DNA of 64,000 nucleotides from an uncultured Methanocorpusculum sp. GTDB lineage: Archaea; Halobacteriota; Methanomicrobia; Methanomicrobiales; Methanocorpusculaceae. How positions within the stretch are numbered: the stretch's first letter is position 1; each line of letters starts with the position of its first letter. The notes below the pieces were generated by a model, which made no database searches, had not been told where the DNA came from, and saw only the letters and a list, made by a program, of their open reading frames with translations. The DNA lies in assembly GCF_963667985.1 (NCBI RefSeq), contig NZ_OY764081.1:682001-746000 (forward strand), written 5' to 3'. Shown piece by piece: positions 34,600 to 44,281 of the stretch. A program made the position numbers and the translations under genes.

Positions 34600-35867
34600 C
34601 GCAGAAGCTGCGAGAGGCTGCCGAGCGTACCTCCTCTCCGAATTTCTTCACGGATTCTGACCTCGGTTTTTTGGACTTCGACCGCACGCCGTGCGATCTC
34701 GTATGCCCGTTCCCGCGGGATGACGACAACACCCGACTGATCGCCGATCAGCCAGTCTCCTGGTCTGACCGATTGACCGCAGCAGGAGATATCCGCGTTG
34801 ATCTCGCCGAATCCTTTGGGTTCGCCTGCATTCGGCTGAATGCTTGTTGCATAGAGGGGTATATTGAGGGTGATGATATCATCCCAGTCACGTACGGCCC
34901 CGTCAATAATGATTCCTGCGACCCCTTTATTTTCGGCTGAGCGGGTGGCAAGTTCTCCCCATGGTGCTATGTCGGTTCGTTTGTCATTGCTGATGACGAG
35001 AACATCTCCCGGTCTGCATTCATCGATTGCCTGGACCGGTTTTGACCAGTCACCGCCGAATGTCTGTACGGTGACGGCTTTTCCGATCATTTTCTTTGGG
35101 ACATGCTGAACGGTAAGACCGCTCATTGCTCCTTTCCGGTAGAGAGCATCCGTCACGTTCGGGGCGGATACCTGTTCAAGAAGAGCACGGATCTTGTCAT
35201 CCAGACTGATTTCTGCAGCGTCGGTCTCTCTTGGCTGGTCAATGGCATCGCGAACCTTTTGGGCTGCTTCGGTGACATCTGCCGCTTTGATGATCGAGCC
35301 ACCGACGATCACAATGTCTGCCCCCCGTGCCGCGGCTTTGGATGCCGTTTGTGCATTCAGTCCTCCGGCGACGGCTATTTTGATTGGCAGGTCCTCGAGT
35401 TTATCCAGAATGTCGAGCGGATCTTTTCCTTCCATCTGTTGATCGATACCGACATGGGCATTGATGATCTGGACGCCGAGATCGGCAAGCTCTCTTGCAC
35501 GCGTAACCACGTCCTGGACATTCATCATGTCTGCCATGATTTCTACTCCGTAGAGAGAAGCTCCGCGTAATGCGTCGATGATGACGGCGTTATCCGTATT
35601 TGCAAGGACGCAGACGATATTTGCTCCGGCCTTTGCTGCCATCTCGACTTCCATCCCGCCGGTGTCGGCTGTTTTCAGGTCGGCGACGAGTGTGGTGGTC
35701 GGAAACTGTGCGCGAAGCGAGCGGATTGCCTGCATTCCTTCGCTTTTTACAAGTGGGGTGCCTATTTCTATCCAGTCGGCACCGCCAGCCAGCGCCTCTT
35801 CTGCTATTTGTTGTGCCCGGGTAAGTTCGGTTACGTCAAGGGCCACCTGGAGGATAGGGCTTTGCAT
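34584..35867 (-). CDS. hps: Bifunctional 3-hexulose-6-phosphate synthase / RraA-like protein
   Basis: The 427-residue fusion has an OMP-decarboxylase-like Hps domain at residues 1-215 (LQVALDVTELTRAQQIAEEAL, VADLKTADTGGMEVEMAAKAGA, AHVGIDQQMEG, VAGGLNAQTA) and an RraA-type domain at about 225-427 (PGDVLVISNDKRTDIAPWGEL, GVAGIIIDGAVRDWDDI). In archaea without the oxidative pentose pathway, Hps run in reverse supplies ribulose 5-phosphate. The RraA part may be an aldolase-like domain rather than an RNase E regulator. This fusion is common in methanogens. Confidence 0.92.
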   Translation of the reverse strand: MQSPILQVALDVTELTRAQQIAEEALAGGADWIEIGTPLVKSEGMQAIRSLRAQFPTTTLVADLKTADTGGMEVEMAAKAGANIVCVLANTDNAVIIDALRGASLYGVEIMADMMNVQDVVTRARELADLGVQIINAHVGIDQQMEGKDPLDILDKLEDLPIKIAVAGGLNAQTASKAAARGADIVIVGGSIIKAADVTEAAQKVRDAIDQPRETDAAEISLDDKIRALLEQVSAPNVTDALYRKGAMSGLTVQHVPKKMIGKAVTVQTFGGDWSKPVQAIDECRPGDVLVISNDKRTDIAPWGELATRSAENKGVAGIIIDGAVRDWDDIITLNIPLYATSIQPNAGEPKGFGEINADISCCGQSVRPGDWLIGDQSGVVVIPRERAYEIARRAVEVQKTEVRIREEIRRGGTLGSLSQLLRWEKK

Positions 35868-35970
35868 AGAGAATAGTTTGGAAGGAGAAGGGGATAAGGC
35901 TGGTGGGTGAAAAAGATACTCAGTGATTTACATTGCCGCAGAGGCAGCATTTTGAATCAAGCCGCGTCTC

Positions 35971-36918
35971 TCATTTTTTTAAGTAGAAAGTGTCATCCGG
36001 CAGTTCCCATATCCTGTTTCCAAGAAATAGAAGAATGCTGCCTCCAAAAAATAATCCGGCTACGGCAACCAGTCTCCACAGATTCCCGCCGTACACCTCG
36101 TCCACGGGAAATCCAAGTCCGATAAAAAGCAAAAGAAGAAGAGATACGGTCACTATGCCTGCCCCGCAGATGCTGATGATGCGTTTTTTTGTTATTTCTG
36201 AAAAGCGTACCGGATAATCCAGAAGCAGCAGAATCAGCATCAGGGATGAAAGACCGTAGATCCATTCTGAAATCGATAAGAGCTCATGAAGATACATGGT
36301 TCCAAAATAATTCGCCCAGGGGCCGGTAAGAAATAGATCCCAGATGAGATATTTTACGAGAAGTATTGTCCCTGCTCCCGTCAGAACCATCCCCGTTCCC
36401 GTAAGGATCCGTTTACCTCTGGTCCCCGTGGAAAGATATTGACCTAGATAACGGTACAAAACGGCTATTACTGCCGCTCCTGCAATCACTGCCAGTATCC
36501 ATGATGCGAAATAGAGATACGGCAGATATCCTTCAGGTATCTGGGGATATATCTCCGATGACGGAGGGAAAGGTCCGAGAAACGGCCAGAACCAGTTTAC
36601 TGGTGCTTTCCACATAGCATCGCCGAGCTGATGAATAAGAACGCCCGCTCCTATACAGAGAAGCAGGATATTTTTTCGGTTTTTATGCCAGATCAACAGT
36701 CCAATGATAGTCAAAATTATTGCTAGTGTCAGTGTGTGGGCATAGATCCGTCCATAGTTTATGGTATCGGAAAGAAGAATCTGTCCAAGCGGTTTGTCAA
36801 GAAGATCCGGCAGGATCGCTCCGATCCCAGCATAGAGCACGGCCCATTTATTTGAAAGAAGCACGGCGAGAATTATTCCTGCCGCCAGGCCGAGAAAAAG
36901 ATGATGAAAGATCAGCAT
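35971..36918 (-). CDS. Membrane metal-dependent hydrolase-like protein (YdjM/DUF457 type)
   Basis: The 315-residue protein begins MLIFHHLFLGLAAGIIL and continues IGAILPDLLDKPLG and GAGVLIHQLGDAMWKAPVNWFWP, giving the conserved His and Asp residues of the YdjM-like membrane-bound hydrolase family. Eight or so hydrophobic segments follow. Activity in archaea is unknown. It lies 65 bases downstream of a nitroreductase-gene stop on the opposite side of a short gap. Confidence 0.75.
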   Translation of the reverse strand: MLIFHHLFLGLAAGIILAVLLSNKWAVLYAGIGAILPDLLDKPLGQILLSDTINYGRIYAHTLTLAIILTIIGLLIWHKNRKNILLLCIGAGVLIHQLGDAMWKAPVNWFWPFLGPFPPSSEIYPQIPEGYLPYLYFASWILAVIAGAAVIAVLYRYLGQYLSTGTRGKRILTGTGMVLTGAGTILLVKYLIWDLFLTGPWANYFGTMYLHELLSISEWIYGLSSLMLILLLLDYPVRFSEITKKRIISICGAGIVTVSLLLLLFIGLGFPVDEVYGGNLWRLVAVAGLFFGGSILLFLGNRIWELPDDTFYLKK

Positions 36919-36983
36919 ATCTTTTGGAAAAGAATTGGTGCGTTCGTCATCTCAAAAATTGGGTTTGTGGAGAGTTCCACGAA

Positions 36984-37514
36984 TTACTGGTATCTCTCTT
37001 CGAAGACCAGACTGTCCAGCGGCAGTTTTTCTGCGAGAGTAATGCCGCCGACATCCGGAACCCCAGCTGCAACGATTGAAACAAGCTTGAACTCTTCCGG
37101 GACATTGACGAGTTTACGCACATCCTCCGCGTACTCATTTTTGTCGCCGGCTATCCAGCATCCGCCGTATCCGTAGGCATGAAGGGCCAGAAGCAGGTTT
37201 TCGGTTGCCGCCGAACAGTCTTCAATCACATACTGCCAGTCAGCTTTCCCGAATACAAGGAATCCCACTGCGGCCCCTTCGATGAATTTTCCGTTCGGTG
37301 CTATGTTGGCAATCTTTGCCAAAGTCTCTTTGTTTTTCACGACAACAAAGATCCATGGCTGGACATTTCGTGCCGTTGGCGCCTTTGTTGCACATTCGAG
37401 TGCTTTTCTGATGAACTCCGGCGGAATTTCCGCGTCTTTGAACTTTCTGACACTGTGTCTCGACTGGATGATCGTCACACCGAAGTTTGCAATACCCGGA
37501 TTTCTCGTATTCAT
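36984..37514 (-). CDS. Nitroreductase family FMN protein
   Basis: The 176-residue protein shows the nitroreductase fold motifs: IIQSRHSVRKFKDAEIPPE at the start, ALECATKAPTARNVQPWIFVVV, and LLLALHAYGYGGCWIAG. Members bind FMN and reduce various electron acceptors. There are no added iron-sulfur domains. Substrate cannot be inferred. It diverges from a methyltransferase gene. Confidence 0.88.
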   Translation of the reverse strand: MNTRNPGIANFGVTIIQSRHSVRKFKDAEIPPEFIRKALECATKAPTARNVQPWIFVVVKNKETLAKIANIAPNGKFIEGAAVGFLVFGKADWQYVIEDCSAATENLLLALHAYGYGGCWIAGDKNEYAEDVRKLVNVPEEFKLVSIVAAGVPDVGGITLAEKLPLDSLVFEERYQ

Positions 37515-37597
37515 GATTAACCTTATGTGTGAAATGGTAAAAGAGTCTTTCTCTCAAGTCCGCGCAGTTTATTTCTCACCGCCCGGAATTATAGTAT

Positions 37598-38434
37598 ATG
37601 TGTTCAGAAAAACCGGATTTCATTCGGATGTGGAATGAACAGATGGCCCGTGCGTTTGAGCAGAAACGAACCGCAGGCGAGGACAACGCAACCTTCTGGG
37701 ATAATCCGGCCAATGTGGAGCGGTACGTCAAAAGACTCAAAAATGATGACCGGGGAAGAATCAAAGAGCAGCTTGACTCAATGAATATCCCGTCAGGTTC
37801 GTCGATTCTGGATATTGGGGCAGGACCGGGTACACTTTCGGTTCCTCTGGCGTTATCCGGCTTTTCTGTGACCGTTGTCGAGCCCTCAAATCCTATGATC
37901 CAGGGGCTGGAGACGTACCGTGCGATCACAAATGCCCCTCCAATCCGAACTCTCCAAAAGACGTGGGAAGATACTTCACCTGACGAAATCGGAAAACATG
38001 ATGTTGTGATCGCTTCCCTTTCACTGATGATGGATAATATCGGTGACTGCATTAAAAAAATGGATGACTGCGCAGGTTCTGCGGTCCATCTTTTCTGGTT
38101 CCTTATTCCTCCCTCCCTATCAAGGGGAAACAAAGAACTCTGGCCCCTTTTGCACGGTGAGCCATATTATTATGAACCAACAGCGGATATTCTCTGGAAT
38201 GTTTTGTATCAGCTCGGCATCTATGCAAATCTCACGGTTGAGTCCAGAACCGTCGGTCAGGCATATACGTCCGTTGAAGAAATGCGGCAGGATTACTATA
38301 CCCTGGTTCTGGCAAAAACCGATGAACAAAAAGCGATCGTGAATCAATATCTGGATGCACGTCTTCAAAAAACTGATAACGGGTATGCTCTTCCCGGCAT
38401 TTCGAAAACAGCCCACATCTGGTGGGAAAAATAA
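37598..38434 (+). CDS. Class I SAM-dependent methyltransferase
   Basis: The 278-residue protein has the SAM-binding loop SSILDIGAGPGTLSVPLALSG (about residues 68-88) and VTVVEPSNPMIQ. Its N-terminus (FIRMWNEQMARAFEQKR, FWDNPANVERYVK) matches that of the broken gene at 54.2-55.2 kb, so the two are paralogues; this one is intact and indicates how the other should end. Substrate unknown. Confidence 0.85.
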   Translation: MCSEKPDFIRMWNEQMARAFEQKRTAGEDNATFWDNPANVERYVKRLKNDDRGRIKEQLDSMNIPSGSSILDIGAGPGTLSVPLALSGFSVTVVEPSNPMIQGLETYRAITNAPPIRTLQKTWEDTSPDEIGKHDVVIASLSLMMDNIGDCIKKMDDCAGSAVHLFWFLIPPSLSRGNKELWPLLHGEPYYYEPTADILWNVLYQLGIYANLTVESRTVGQAYTSVEEMRQDYYTLVLAKTDEQKAIVNQYLDARLQKTDNGYALPGISKTAHIWWEK

Positions 38435-38458
38435 TTTTTTTGAAAAATTAAATGGGAC

Positions 38459-39730
38459 TTAGATCCACCCGGTCAAAAATGCCCAGAGATTCTCAAATCC
38501 GGTTATCAATATCTCCTTCATCATATCAAGATCCACCCCTAATAGGGGGGTCAGGAAGATAAAGAAGGCAAATGTCGCAATCGTACTGCCGATATTTGCC
38601 GCCGCTGCGACAAGGAGAATCTTAAACAGCGGGACCGAAAACATATCGTGAATCGATTCGGCTTTTGCGATCGCCTTAAAGTCGCCTGCCGTCGGCGGCC
38701 GCATTCTGGCCTCCACGATCGCAGCAAACCACCCGCAGGCAAGGAACGGGTTTAAAGAAGTCATCCATGCAAGCCCTGCCGCGGTGGCCGCGGAAAGGGG
38801 GTGACCTCGAACCAGTAATGTTGCAATGCCTGCAAACAGTCCGTTCAACACTACCCAGTAGATGATTGCCCAGATAAGAAGATCAGTTGCCCCGGAAAAG
38901 GCGATCGCGAGAATGATCACTGCAAACATCGCAATGAACACACTGCCGATGATCTTGCCCCAGGGATACTTCTTCGGCAGTTCGTTCAGGCTTTTCATGG
39001 AAGGCAGTGTTTCGGGATGTTCCCGGAATTTGTTGATTCCCGGAAGGTGTCCGGCACCTACCACGACCACTGCCCGCTCGAATGAACTGTGTTCCAGATT
39101 GATGATGCCGTGAGCCAGATAGGCATCCCGTTCCGTGATCAGCGCATTGGCGCCGGTTGGGGAAAATTTCTGGAATTCGGCAAGGGCCAGCTCGATCATG
39201 TCGGGATTTGTCAGAGACTCGACCATTTCGGTGTCGATACTCTCTGTTTCGTCATCTGTTCCAACCATCGAACGGATAAGGACCCAGACGAGTTTTATCT
39301 TCTCGAGGAATTTCATATTTCCCCAGAACCGGGCAAGGGTTATATTGATGTTCCGGTCGTTGAGAAGTATCCTGATATTTCTCTCTTCGGCGATTTTTAT
39401 CGCCTCTTTCATCTCGGCTCCCGGCTCGACGCCGACGTTCATACCGACTTTTCGCTGAACATAGGCGAGGATCCACTGAACAAGCATCAGAGTAAAGTTT
39501 CCTTTTAAGAGACTCTTTACTTCGGGAGCTTCTTTTTTACCGTCTTCAGTTGGCAGAATGCCGTTTTCCCGATCCTCTGCCTCCTTCATCTGCTGTTTCA
39601 ATGCGGCAAAACGCCCGGGGTCCAGTTCGATCGCGATCACATCGGGGTTTACTGTGTCCACGGCTTCATGGACTTCATCGATGCTTTTTTGTGAAACATG
39701 GGCTGTTCCAACGATGTGTATTTCCGTCAT
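38459..39730 (-). CDS. TraB/PrgY family membrane protein
   Basis: The 423-residue protein has an N-terminal TraB domain (residues 1-230) with EIHIVGTAHVSQKSIDEV, VNPDVIAIELDPGRF, ERNIRILLNDRNINITLARFW and VVVVGAGHLPGI, then five or so membrane segments. In bacteria PrgY/TraB reduces pheromone activity; the fold resembles metalloproteases of the EreA/Tiki group. Role in archaea unknown. It follows the ykgJ-like gene by 2 bases and belongs to the cobT operon. Confidence 0.88.
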   Translation of the reverse strand: MTEIHIVGTAHVSQKSIDEVHEAVDTVNPDVIAIELDPGRFAALKQQMKEAEDRENGILPTEDGKKEAPEVKSLLKGNFTLMLVQWILAYVQRKVGMNVGVEPGAEMKEAIKIAEERNIRILLNDRNINITLARFWGNMKFLEKIKLVWVLIRSMVGTDDETESIDTEMVESLTNPDMIELALAEFQKFSPTGANALITERDAYLAHGIINLEHSSFERAVVVVGAGHLPGINKFREHPETLPSMKSLNELPKKYPWGKIIGSVFIAMFAVIILAIAFSGATDLLIWAIIYWVVLNGLFAGIATLLVRGHPLSAATAAGLAWMTSLNPFLACGWFAAIVEARMRPPTAGDFKAIAKAESIHDMFSVPLFKILLVAAAANIGSTIATFAFFIFLTPLLGVDLDMMKEILITGFENLWAFLTGWI

Positions 39731-39732
39731 TG

Positions 39733-40251
39733 TTATTTGTGCTGATGAGCTCCCTTGCTGTCGAAGATGATTGTTGACCCCAAGACCATACTATGCTTTT
39801 GGTATTGTTCTTTTGTTAAAAGAAATTCCTTATCCTCTGCTTCGCGGCGGGCAAGAAGATCCTGTGCGATCAATTCTGCGTCCTGCGTTGGCTCGCCGGA
39901 TTTACATCCAGAGCATTCAAAAACGAGAATCCGGTTTCCGTCAAGCATGAAGGGATAGGTCCGGCAGATATGCGGTCGGTGTTCGTAGACGGTGCATCTG
40001 TTATTTTTTAGAAACATACAGTTTCCATCTTCCCCTCGCCGCAAAACCCTTCCAAAGGTGAAGGTCACCTCCTGATCATGGATCCATTCCGGGTATGGCT
40101 CGGCGATCTGATCCGGGGTAAGGCCGGCTGCTTCACAGAGCAGATCGATTTCGTCGGGCGAGACCATCACTTCGTTATCCTTTCCGCTGCAGCATTCCCC
40201 GCAGCATCTGCAGGCGAACTCTGCATTGCGGATCTCTATTTCCAGTTCCAT
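39733..40251 (-). CDS. YkgJ-type cysteine-cluster protein
   Basis: The 172-residue protein has the CxCCxxCC cluster FACRCCGECCSG near the N-terminus, CMFLKNNRCTVYEHRPHICRTYPF in the middle and CSGCKSG further on, typical of the YkgJ/UPF0153 family that probably binds zinc or an iron-sulfur cluster. It begins directly after the cobT stop and ends 2 bases before the traB-like gene. Function unknown. Confidence 0.88.
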   Translation of the reverse strand: MELEIEIRNAEFACRCCGECCSGKDNEVMVSPDEIDLLCEAAGLTPDQIAEPYPEWIHDQEVTFTFGRVLRRGEDGNCMFLKNNRCTVYEHRPHICRTYPFMLDGNRILVFECSGCKSGEPTQDAELIAQDLLARREAEDKEFLLTKEQYQKHSMVLGSTIIFDSKGAHQHK

Positions 40252-41262
40252 CTACGTGTATCTGATGACCTGTTCCCGAATCGAACTCCTGATCTCTTCG
40301 TGCGTGAATCCAAGGAGACTTGCAAGAAACATCGCTCCTCCGGCGCCGGACCCCTCTTTGATCTCGCCTTCAGCATATCTGGCAAGGCCGGAATGGCCTA
40401 TCGAGCCGAACTCCGGATCAACATAATAGGCATCTGATCCGACTGCGGCGGCTGTTTCCTTGAAAGAGGCCGTCTTGTCTTCATAGACATATACGGTCGT
40501 TACAATATCGGGAACCGTATTTCCAAGTGCCCGTATTACTGCGGCGGCTGCAAGCATCTGCGTGCCTCCTGCAAGGAAAAGTTTCCCGCGATATCCTTCG
40601 GCGATCCCTGCGGCGACCGGGATCATGGGGTCTCCGACCATGGAAACGATCTCGAGCGGATCGGTCACACCCGCCTTCTGTACTTTTTCCATTGCTTCGG
40701 CTGCGATTTTTTCTTTGATACAGACAGGGTTATCTACCAGACAACTGCTGACTTTTGCCTGGTAGCCAAGAGCGCGAAGAACGCAGAGCGCGGTCGTTGT
40801 TCCCCCCGGAAGACATTCTCCAAGAACGAGAAGGTCGTGGGTTTGAGAGAGATATTCGCCGAGCCATCTGCCTTTTTCAAAAAGTTCCTTCGCATTGGGG
40901 ACGGCTTTTCCTTCTCGTGGATCGCCTCCGGCTTTCTCGCCGAACTGCATATGGGGGACGGTGACGTCATGATCCAGACCTGCCGCGATCATGAGAGGTT
41001 TCATGCCGATCAGATCCATCATCGCAAGAGTCAGGACCGCCGGCGTCGGGCAGCCGGTCGGTGTGTTCGGTGTCATGTCAACGGAGGTGATTTCGCCGTT
41101 TATGATAAGTTCGGCGTCTAACGGCGGGACCATCAGACTTTTTGCCGGGCTCTCCCCTGCTCCGGATACTCCTTCTATTGTGGAGACCAGGGAGTTTGAC
41201 AGAATCAGGGCAAACATCGGAGACTCTGCTGAGAAATCCGCTCTCGTTGAAACAAATGACAT
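40252..41262 (-). CDS. cobT: Archaeal CobT: nicotinate-nucleotide-dimethylbenzimidazole phosphoribosyltransferase
   Basis: The 336-residue product matches the archaeal CobT family (TIGR00303 type), with TPNTPTGCPTPAVLTLAMMDL, LVLGECLPGGTTTALCVLRALGY, VGDPMIPVAAGIAEGYRGKLFLAGGTQM and SLLGFTHEEIRSSI. It activates the lower base of cobamides for nucleotide loop assembly. CobS, which uses its product, is encoded divergently 38 bases away. Methanogens need cobamides for methyl transfer. Confidence 0.92.
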   Translation of the reverse strand: MSFVSTRADFSAESPMFALILSNSLVSTIEGVSGAGESPAKSLMVPPLDAELIINGEITSVDMTPNTPTGCPTPAVLTLAMMDLIGMKPLMIAAGLDHDVTVPHMQFGEKAGGDPREGKAVPNAKELFEKGRWLGEYLSQTHDLLVLGECLPGGTTTALCVLRALGYQAKVSSCLVDNPVCIKEKIAAEAMEKVQKAGVTDPLEIVSMVGDPMIPVAAGIAEGYRGKLFLAGGTQMLAAAAVIRALGNTVPDIVTTVYVYEDKTASFKETAAAVGSDAYYVDPEFGSIGHSGLARYAEGEIKEGSGAGGAMFLASLLGFTHEEIRSSIREQVIRYT

Positions 41263-41275
41263 GATATTATATCAT
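41261..41275. promoter_or_regulatory. Near-perfect dyad in the cobT-cobS divergent promoter
   Basis: ATGATATTATATCAT spans the start of cobT and is almost symmetrical about its centre. TATATC-type TATA elements for both genes are crowded into the 38-base gap, so a regulator bound here would control both cobamide genes. No B12 riboswitch was seen. Confidence 0.4.
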
Positions 41276-41300
41276 TTAGAACTGACAAGATATAATATAA

Positions 41301-42041
41301 ATGCAGTCACTTCGCGCCCTCTTACAGTTCACCACGATTCTTCCGTTGGGAAAACCGGCGGACTTTGAATCTTTTGCGAAGCGAAGCTGGCTCTACCCCA
41401 TGGCCGGATACGTAACTGGCTTTATTGCCGCGATACCTGCCCTGCTTTCCTGGTATCTCGGATTTGAAAACTCTTCCATCGTTGCCGCCATCACCCTCGC
41501 CCTGGCGGTGTTCATTTCCGGAGGCAATCACTTTGACGGCCTTCAGGATTTCGGTGACGGACTCATGGCACACGGAAGCCGGGAAAAACGTATTTCTGCC
41601 ATGACCGACAGAACGACCGGGGCCGGGGCGCTCGCTCTTGGAATCATGGTCGTTTTAATCTCTTACGCAGCTCTCTCATCCCTGACCATCCTGCAGATCG
41701 CTTTCGCCGTATTTATAGCTGAAGTCTTTGGAAAACTGAGCATGGCTCTTTCTTCGGCGCTTGGAAAACCCTTCCACGACGGCATTCAGAAATATATTTA
41801 CGATCGTTCAAAAAAGCGGTTCAGCATCTATGCCGTAATTTTGACTCTTCCGCTCTTCCTTCTGCCGGGAAAAATGTATGTGGGGGCAGGACTCATCGCG
41901 GCTCTCGTTATGTTCCTGTGCCTTCTTTTCCTTGCGCGAAAACTTTTCGGCGGGACGAACGGGGATGTGACTGGAGCCGGCAACGAACTCACCCGAATGG
42001 TCGTTCTTCTGGTCGTAGCGGTAATACTAGCGTCTGCGTGA
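41301..42041 (+). CDS. cobS: Adenosylcobinamide-GDP ribazoletransferase (cobalamin synthase)
   Basis: The 246-residue polytopic enzyme has the CobS signature GGNHFDGLQDFGDGLMAHGSREKRISAMTDRTTGAGAL (about residues 74-112) and the C-terminal GGTNGDVTGAGNELTRMVVLL. It joins GDP-cobinamide and alpha-ribazole in the membrane. The message is probably leaderless given the TATA box so close to the ATG. Its end overlaps the convergent small gene by 15 bases. Confidence 0.94.
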   Translation: MQSLRALLQFTTILPLGKPADFESFAKRSWLYPMAGYVTGFIAAIPALLSWYLGFENSSIVAAITLALAVFISGGNHFDGLQDFGDGLMAHGSREKRISAMTDRTTGAGALALGIMVVLISYAALSSLTILQIAFAVFIAEVFGKLSMALSSALGKPFHDGIQKYIYDRSKKRFSIYAVILTLPLFLLPGKMYVGAGLIAALVMFLCLLFLARKLFGGTNGDVTGAGNELTRMVVLLVVAVILASA

Positions 42042-42335
42042 GAGCGGCTGGTATCCGGTCCCTTCGTCATCCGAACAATCAATATCGGTGGCGTTCTTGT
42101 CTTCGATCACGGTATTAAAAAGGACCATCCCTTCCATCAGCTGTTCATCAAGGGATAATCCTCCCTTCGATCCGCGCATCGCCTGAGCGTACGGATTCGG
42201 GGTAACTCTCCGGTTTACCCGTATTCCTGCGCAGTTCGCACAAAAAACACAGGTACTGTGCACGGAAACTTCCTTGTCTCCGCACATCACGGTCGATTTA
42301 CCGCTCGGTTTTCTCTCAAGGGGTAATGATTTCAT
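42027..42335 (-). CDS. Small Cys-containing uncharacterised protein
   Basis: The 102-residue product has a CVFCANCAGI cluster and a basic segment RVNRRVTPNPYAQAMRG, then an acidic C-terminal half. The cysteine spacing may bind a metal, but I do not recognise the family. Gene-like location, convergent with cobS and divergent from EF-1 alpha, supports it. Confidence 0.55.
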   Translation of the reverse strand: MKSLPLERKPSGKSTVMCGDKEVSVHSTCVFCANCAGIRVNRRVTPNPYAQAMRGSKGGLSLDEQLMEGMVLFNTVIEDKNATDIDCSDDEGTGYQPLSRRR

Positions 42336-42394
42336 TACAGAGAATACGGGATTATTTTCCTATTAGTCTGTCGGTTCAGTTCGTTTACCCGAGG

Positions 42395-42410
42395 AATTAT
42401 TTTATATGGT
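42395..42410 (+). promoter_or_regulatory. Probable BRE/TATA element of the EF-1 alpha gene
   Basis: GAGGAATTATTTTATATGG has a purine-rich BRE followed by TTTTATATGG. Transcription would begin near 42430, giving a leader of about 70 nucleotides that contains a TACAT-GCTT-ATGTA dyad and GGAGAT before the ATG. Confidence 0.5.
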
Positions 42411-42498
42411 TGTAGGACCTATCTGTTTACACTCGTGTTGATTTGGATTACATGCTTATGTACATCCAGTCAATGAGTCAAAGTGGAGATACATTATC

Positions 42499-43776
42499 AT
42501 GGCAGCAGTAAAGCCCCACATGAATCTTGCCGTTATCGGTCACATTGACCACGGTAAGTCAACAACCGTTGGCCGGATTCTCTTCGAGACCGGTGTCGTA
42601 CAGCAGCACATTCTTGATGGATACAAGAAAGAAGCAGAATTAAAAGGAAAAACAACTTTCGAGTTCGCCTGGGTAATGGACTCCCTCAAGGAAGAGCGTG
42701 AACGTGGTATTACCATTGATATCGCTCACAAGAAATTCGAAACCCCGAAATACAATTTTACCGTTGTCGACTGCCCAGGTCACCGTGACTTCGTCAAGAA
42801 CATGATCACCGGTGCATCCCAGGCTGATGCAGCAATCATTGTCGTATCCGGAACCGAAGGCCCGATGGAGCAGACCAAGGAACACGTTTTCCTGTCCAAG
42901 ACTCTTGGTATCAACCAGATCGTCGTCGCCATCAACAAGATGGATGCAGTTAACTACTCCGAAGAGAAGTACAACGAAGCAAAAGACAAGATGACCAAGC
43001 TCATCATGTCCGTTGGATTCAAACCGGCTGAGACCCCCTTCATCCCAATCAGCGCATTCTGCGGTGACAACATTAAGGAAGCATCAGCAAACACCCCCTG
43101 GTACAAGGGCCCGACACTTCTTGCAGCACTTGACCTCTTCAAGATGCCCGACATGCCGACCGACAAGCCGCTCAGACTCCCGATCCAGGATGTCTACACC
43201 ATCTCCGGTGTCGGAACTGTCCCAGTAGGCCGTGTTGAGACTGGTATCCTCAAGAAAGGACAGAAGATCTCCTTCATGCCGGCAAACGTTACCGGTGAAG
43301 TTAAGTCCATTGAGATGCACCACGAAGAGTTCCCAGAAGCACTTCCGGGAGACAACGTTGGTTTCAACGTCCGTGGTATTGCAAAGAACGATGTTCGCCG
43401 TGGCGATGTCTGTGGTCCGATCGAGAACCCGCCGACCGTTGCAGAGGAATTCACCGCACAGGTCGTCGTTCTCCAGCACCCGTCCGTCCTTTCCGTAGGA
43501 TACACCCCGGTGTTCCACTGCCACACCTCACAGACTGCATGTATGTTCACCGAACTTAACAAGAAGCTGGACCCCCGCTCCGGACAGGTTAAGGAAGAGA
43601 ACCCGGCATTCCTCAAGGCCGGCGATGCAGCAATCTGTACCATCACTCCGACCCGCCCGCTCGTCATTGAGACTGCAAAGGAACTCCCGCAGCTCGGCAG
43701 ATTCGCTGTCCGTGATATGGGTATGACCGTTGCAGCAGGTCTTGTTCTGAGCGTTAAAGCAAAGCAGATGAGATAA
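42499..43776 (+). CDS. tuf: Translation elongation factor EF-1 alpha (aEF1A)
   Basis: The 425-residue GTPase has G1 GHIDHGKST at residues 15-23, switch [30 protein letters not shown] at G4 and the beta-barrel domains 2 and 3. It brings aminoacyl-tRNA to the ribosome. It has a strong promoter context and is followed by rps10 after 39 bases, the classical archaeal arrangement. Confidence 0.97.
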   Translation: MAAVKPHMNLAVIGHIDHGKSTTVGRILFETGVVQQHILDGYKKEAELKGKTTFEFAWVMDSLKEERERGITIDIAHKKFETPKYNFTVVDCPGHRDFVKNMITGASQADAAIIVVSGTEGPMEQTKEHVFLSKTLGINQIVVAINKMDAVNYSEEKYNEAKDKMTKLIMSVGFKPAETPFIPISAFCGDNIKEASANTPWYKGPTLLAALDLFKMPDMPTDKPLRLPIQDVYTISGVGTVPVGRVETGILKKGQKISFMPANVTGEVKSIEMHHEEFPEALPGDNVGFNVRGIAKNDVRRGDVCGPIENPPTVAEEFTAQVVVLQHPSVLSVGYTPVFHCHTSQTACMFTELNKKLDPRSGQVKEENPAFLKAGDAAICTITPTRPLVIETAKELPQLGRFAVRDMGMTVAAGLVLSVKAKQMR

Positions 43777-43815
43777 TCTCATCGCTCACTCGAATTTTTT
43801 GTGGTGACTTAGAAA

Positions 43816-44124
43816 ATGCAAAAAGCCAGAATACGCCTGACAGGGACTGATTATGAGAAAGTGGAGACGGTATGTACCCGTATCCGTGAGATTGCAGAAC
43901 GTACCGGTGTAAATATGGCTGGACCTATCCCCCTGCCGACCAAGAGACTTATCGTCCCAATCCGGAAGTCCCCTGATGGAGAAGGTACGGCAACGTGGGA
44001 TCGCTGGCAGATGCGTGTACACAAACGCCTCATCGACCTTGACGCCGATGAGCGTGCACTCAGACAGCTCATGCGAATCCAGGTTCCAAAAGATATTAGC
44101 ATCGAAATCGTATTAGAAAATTAA
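43816..44124 (+). CDS. rps10: 30S ribosomal protein S10
   Basis: The 102-residue protein [42 protein letters not shown] and [21 protein letters not shown] is archaeal S10. GGTGAC lies eight bases before the ATG. It is co-transcribed with EF-1 alpha. Confidence 0.96.
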   Translation: MQKARIRLTGTDYEKVETVCTRIREIAERTGVNMAGPIPLPTKRLIVPIRKSPDGEGTATWDRWQMRVHKRLIDLDADERALRQLMRIQVPKDISIEIVLEN

Positions 44125-44147
44125 ACGGGATCCCCCCGTTTTTTCTT
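44123..44147 (+). terminator. Terminator after rps10
   Basis: AAACGGG and CCCGTTT form a stem around ATCCC directly at the rps10 stop, followed by a TTTTTTCTTT tract. Confidence 0.6.
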
Positions 44148-44281
44148 TGAATATATTTTTCTGTTTTTATAATTACTCACGTTCAGTATCTCTTTTATAC
44201 TGATACAATGGTGTAAACTTCGTTCTGTTGTATAACTTGTTCAAAAAATAATCGTTCGGACAAAGATATTCATATCCTATC

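Noticed and set aside
41263..41300. Cobalamin riboswitch before cobT/cobS
   Set aside because: The divergent gap is only 38 bases, far too short for the B12-box aptamer.
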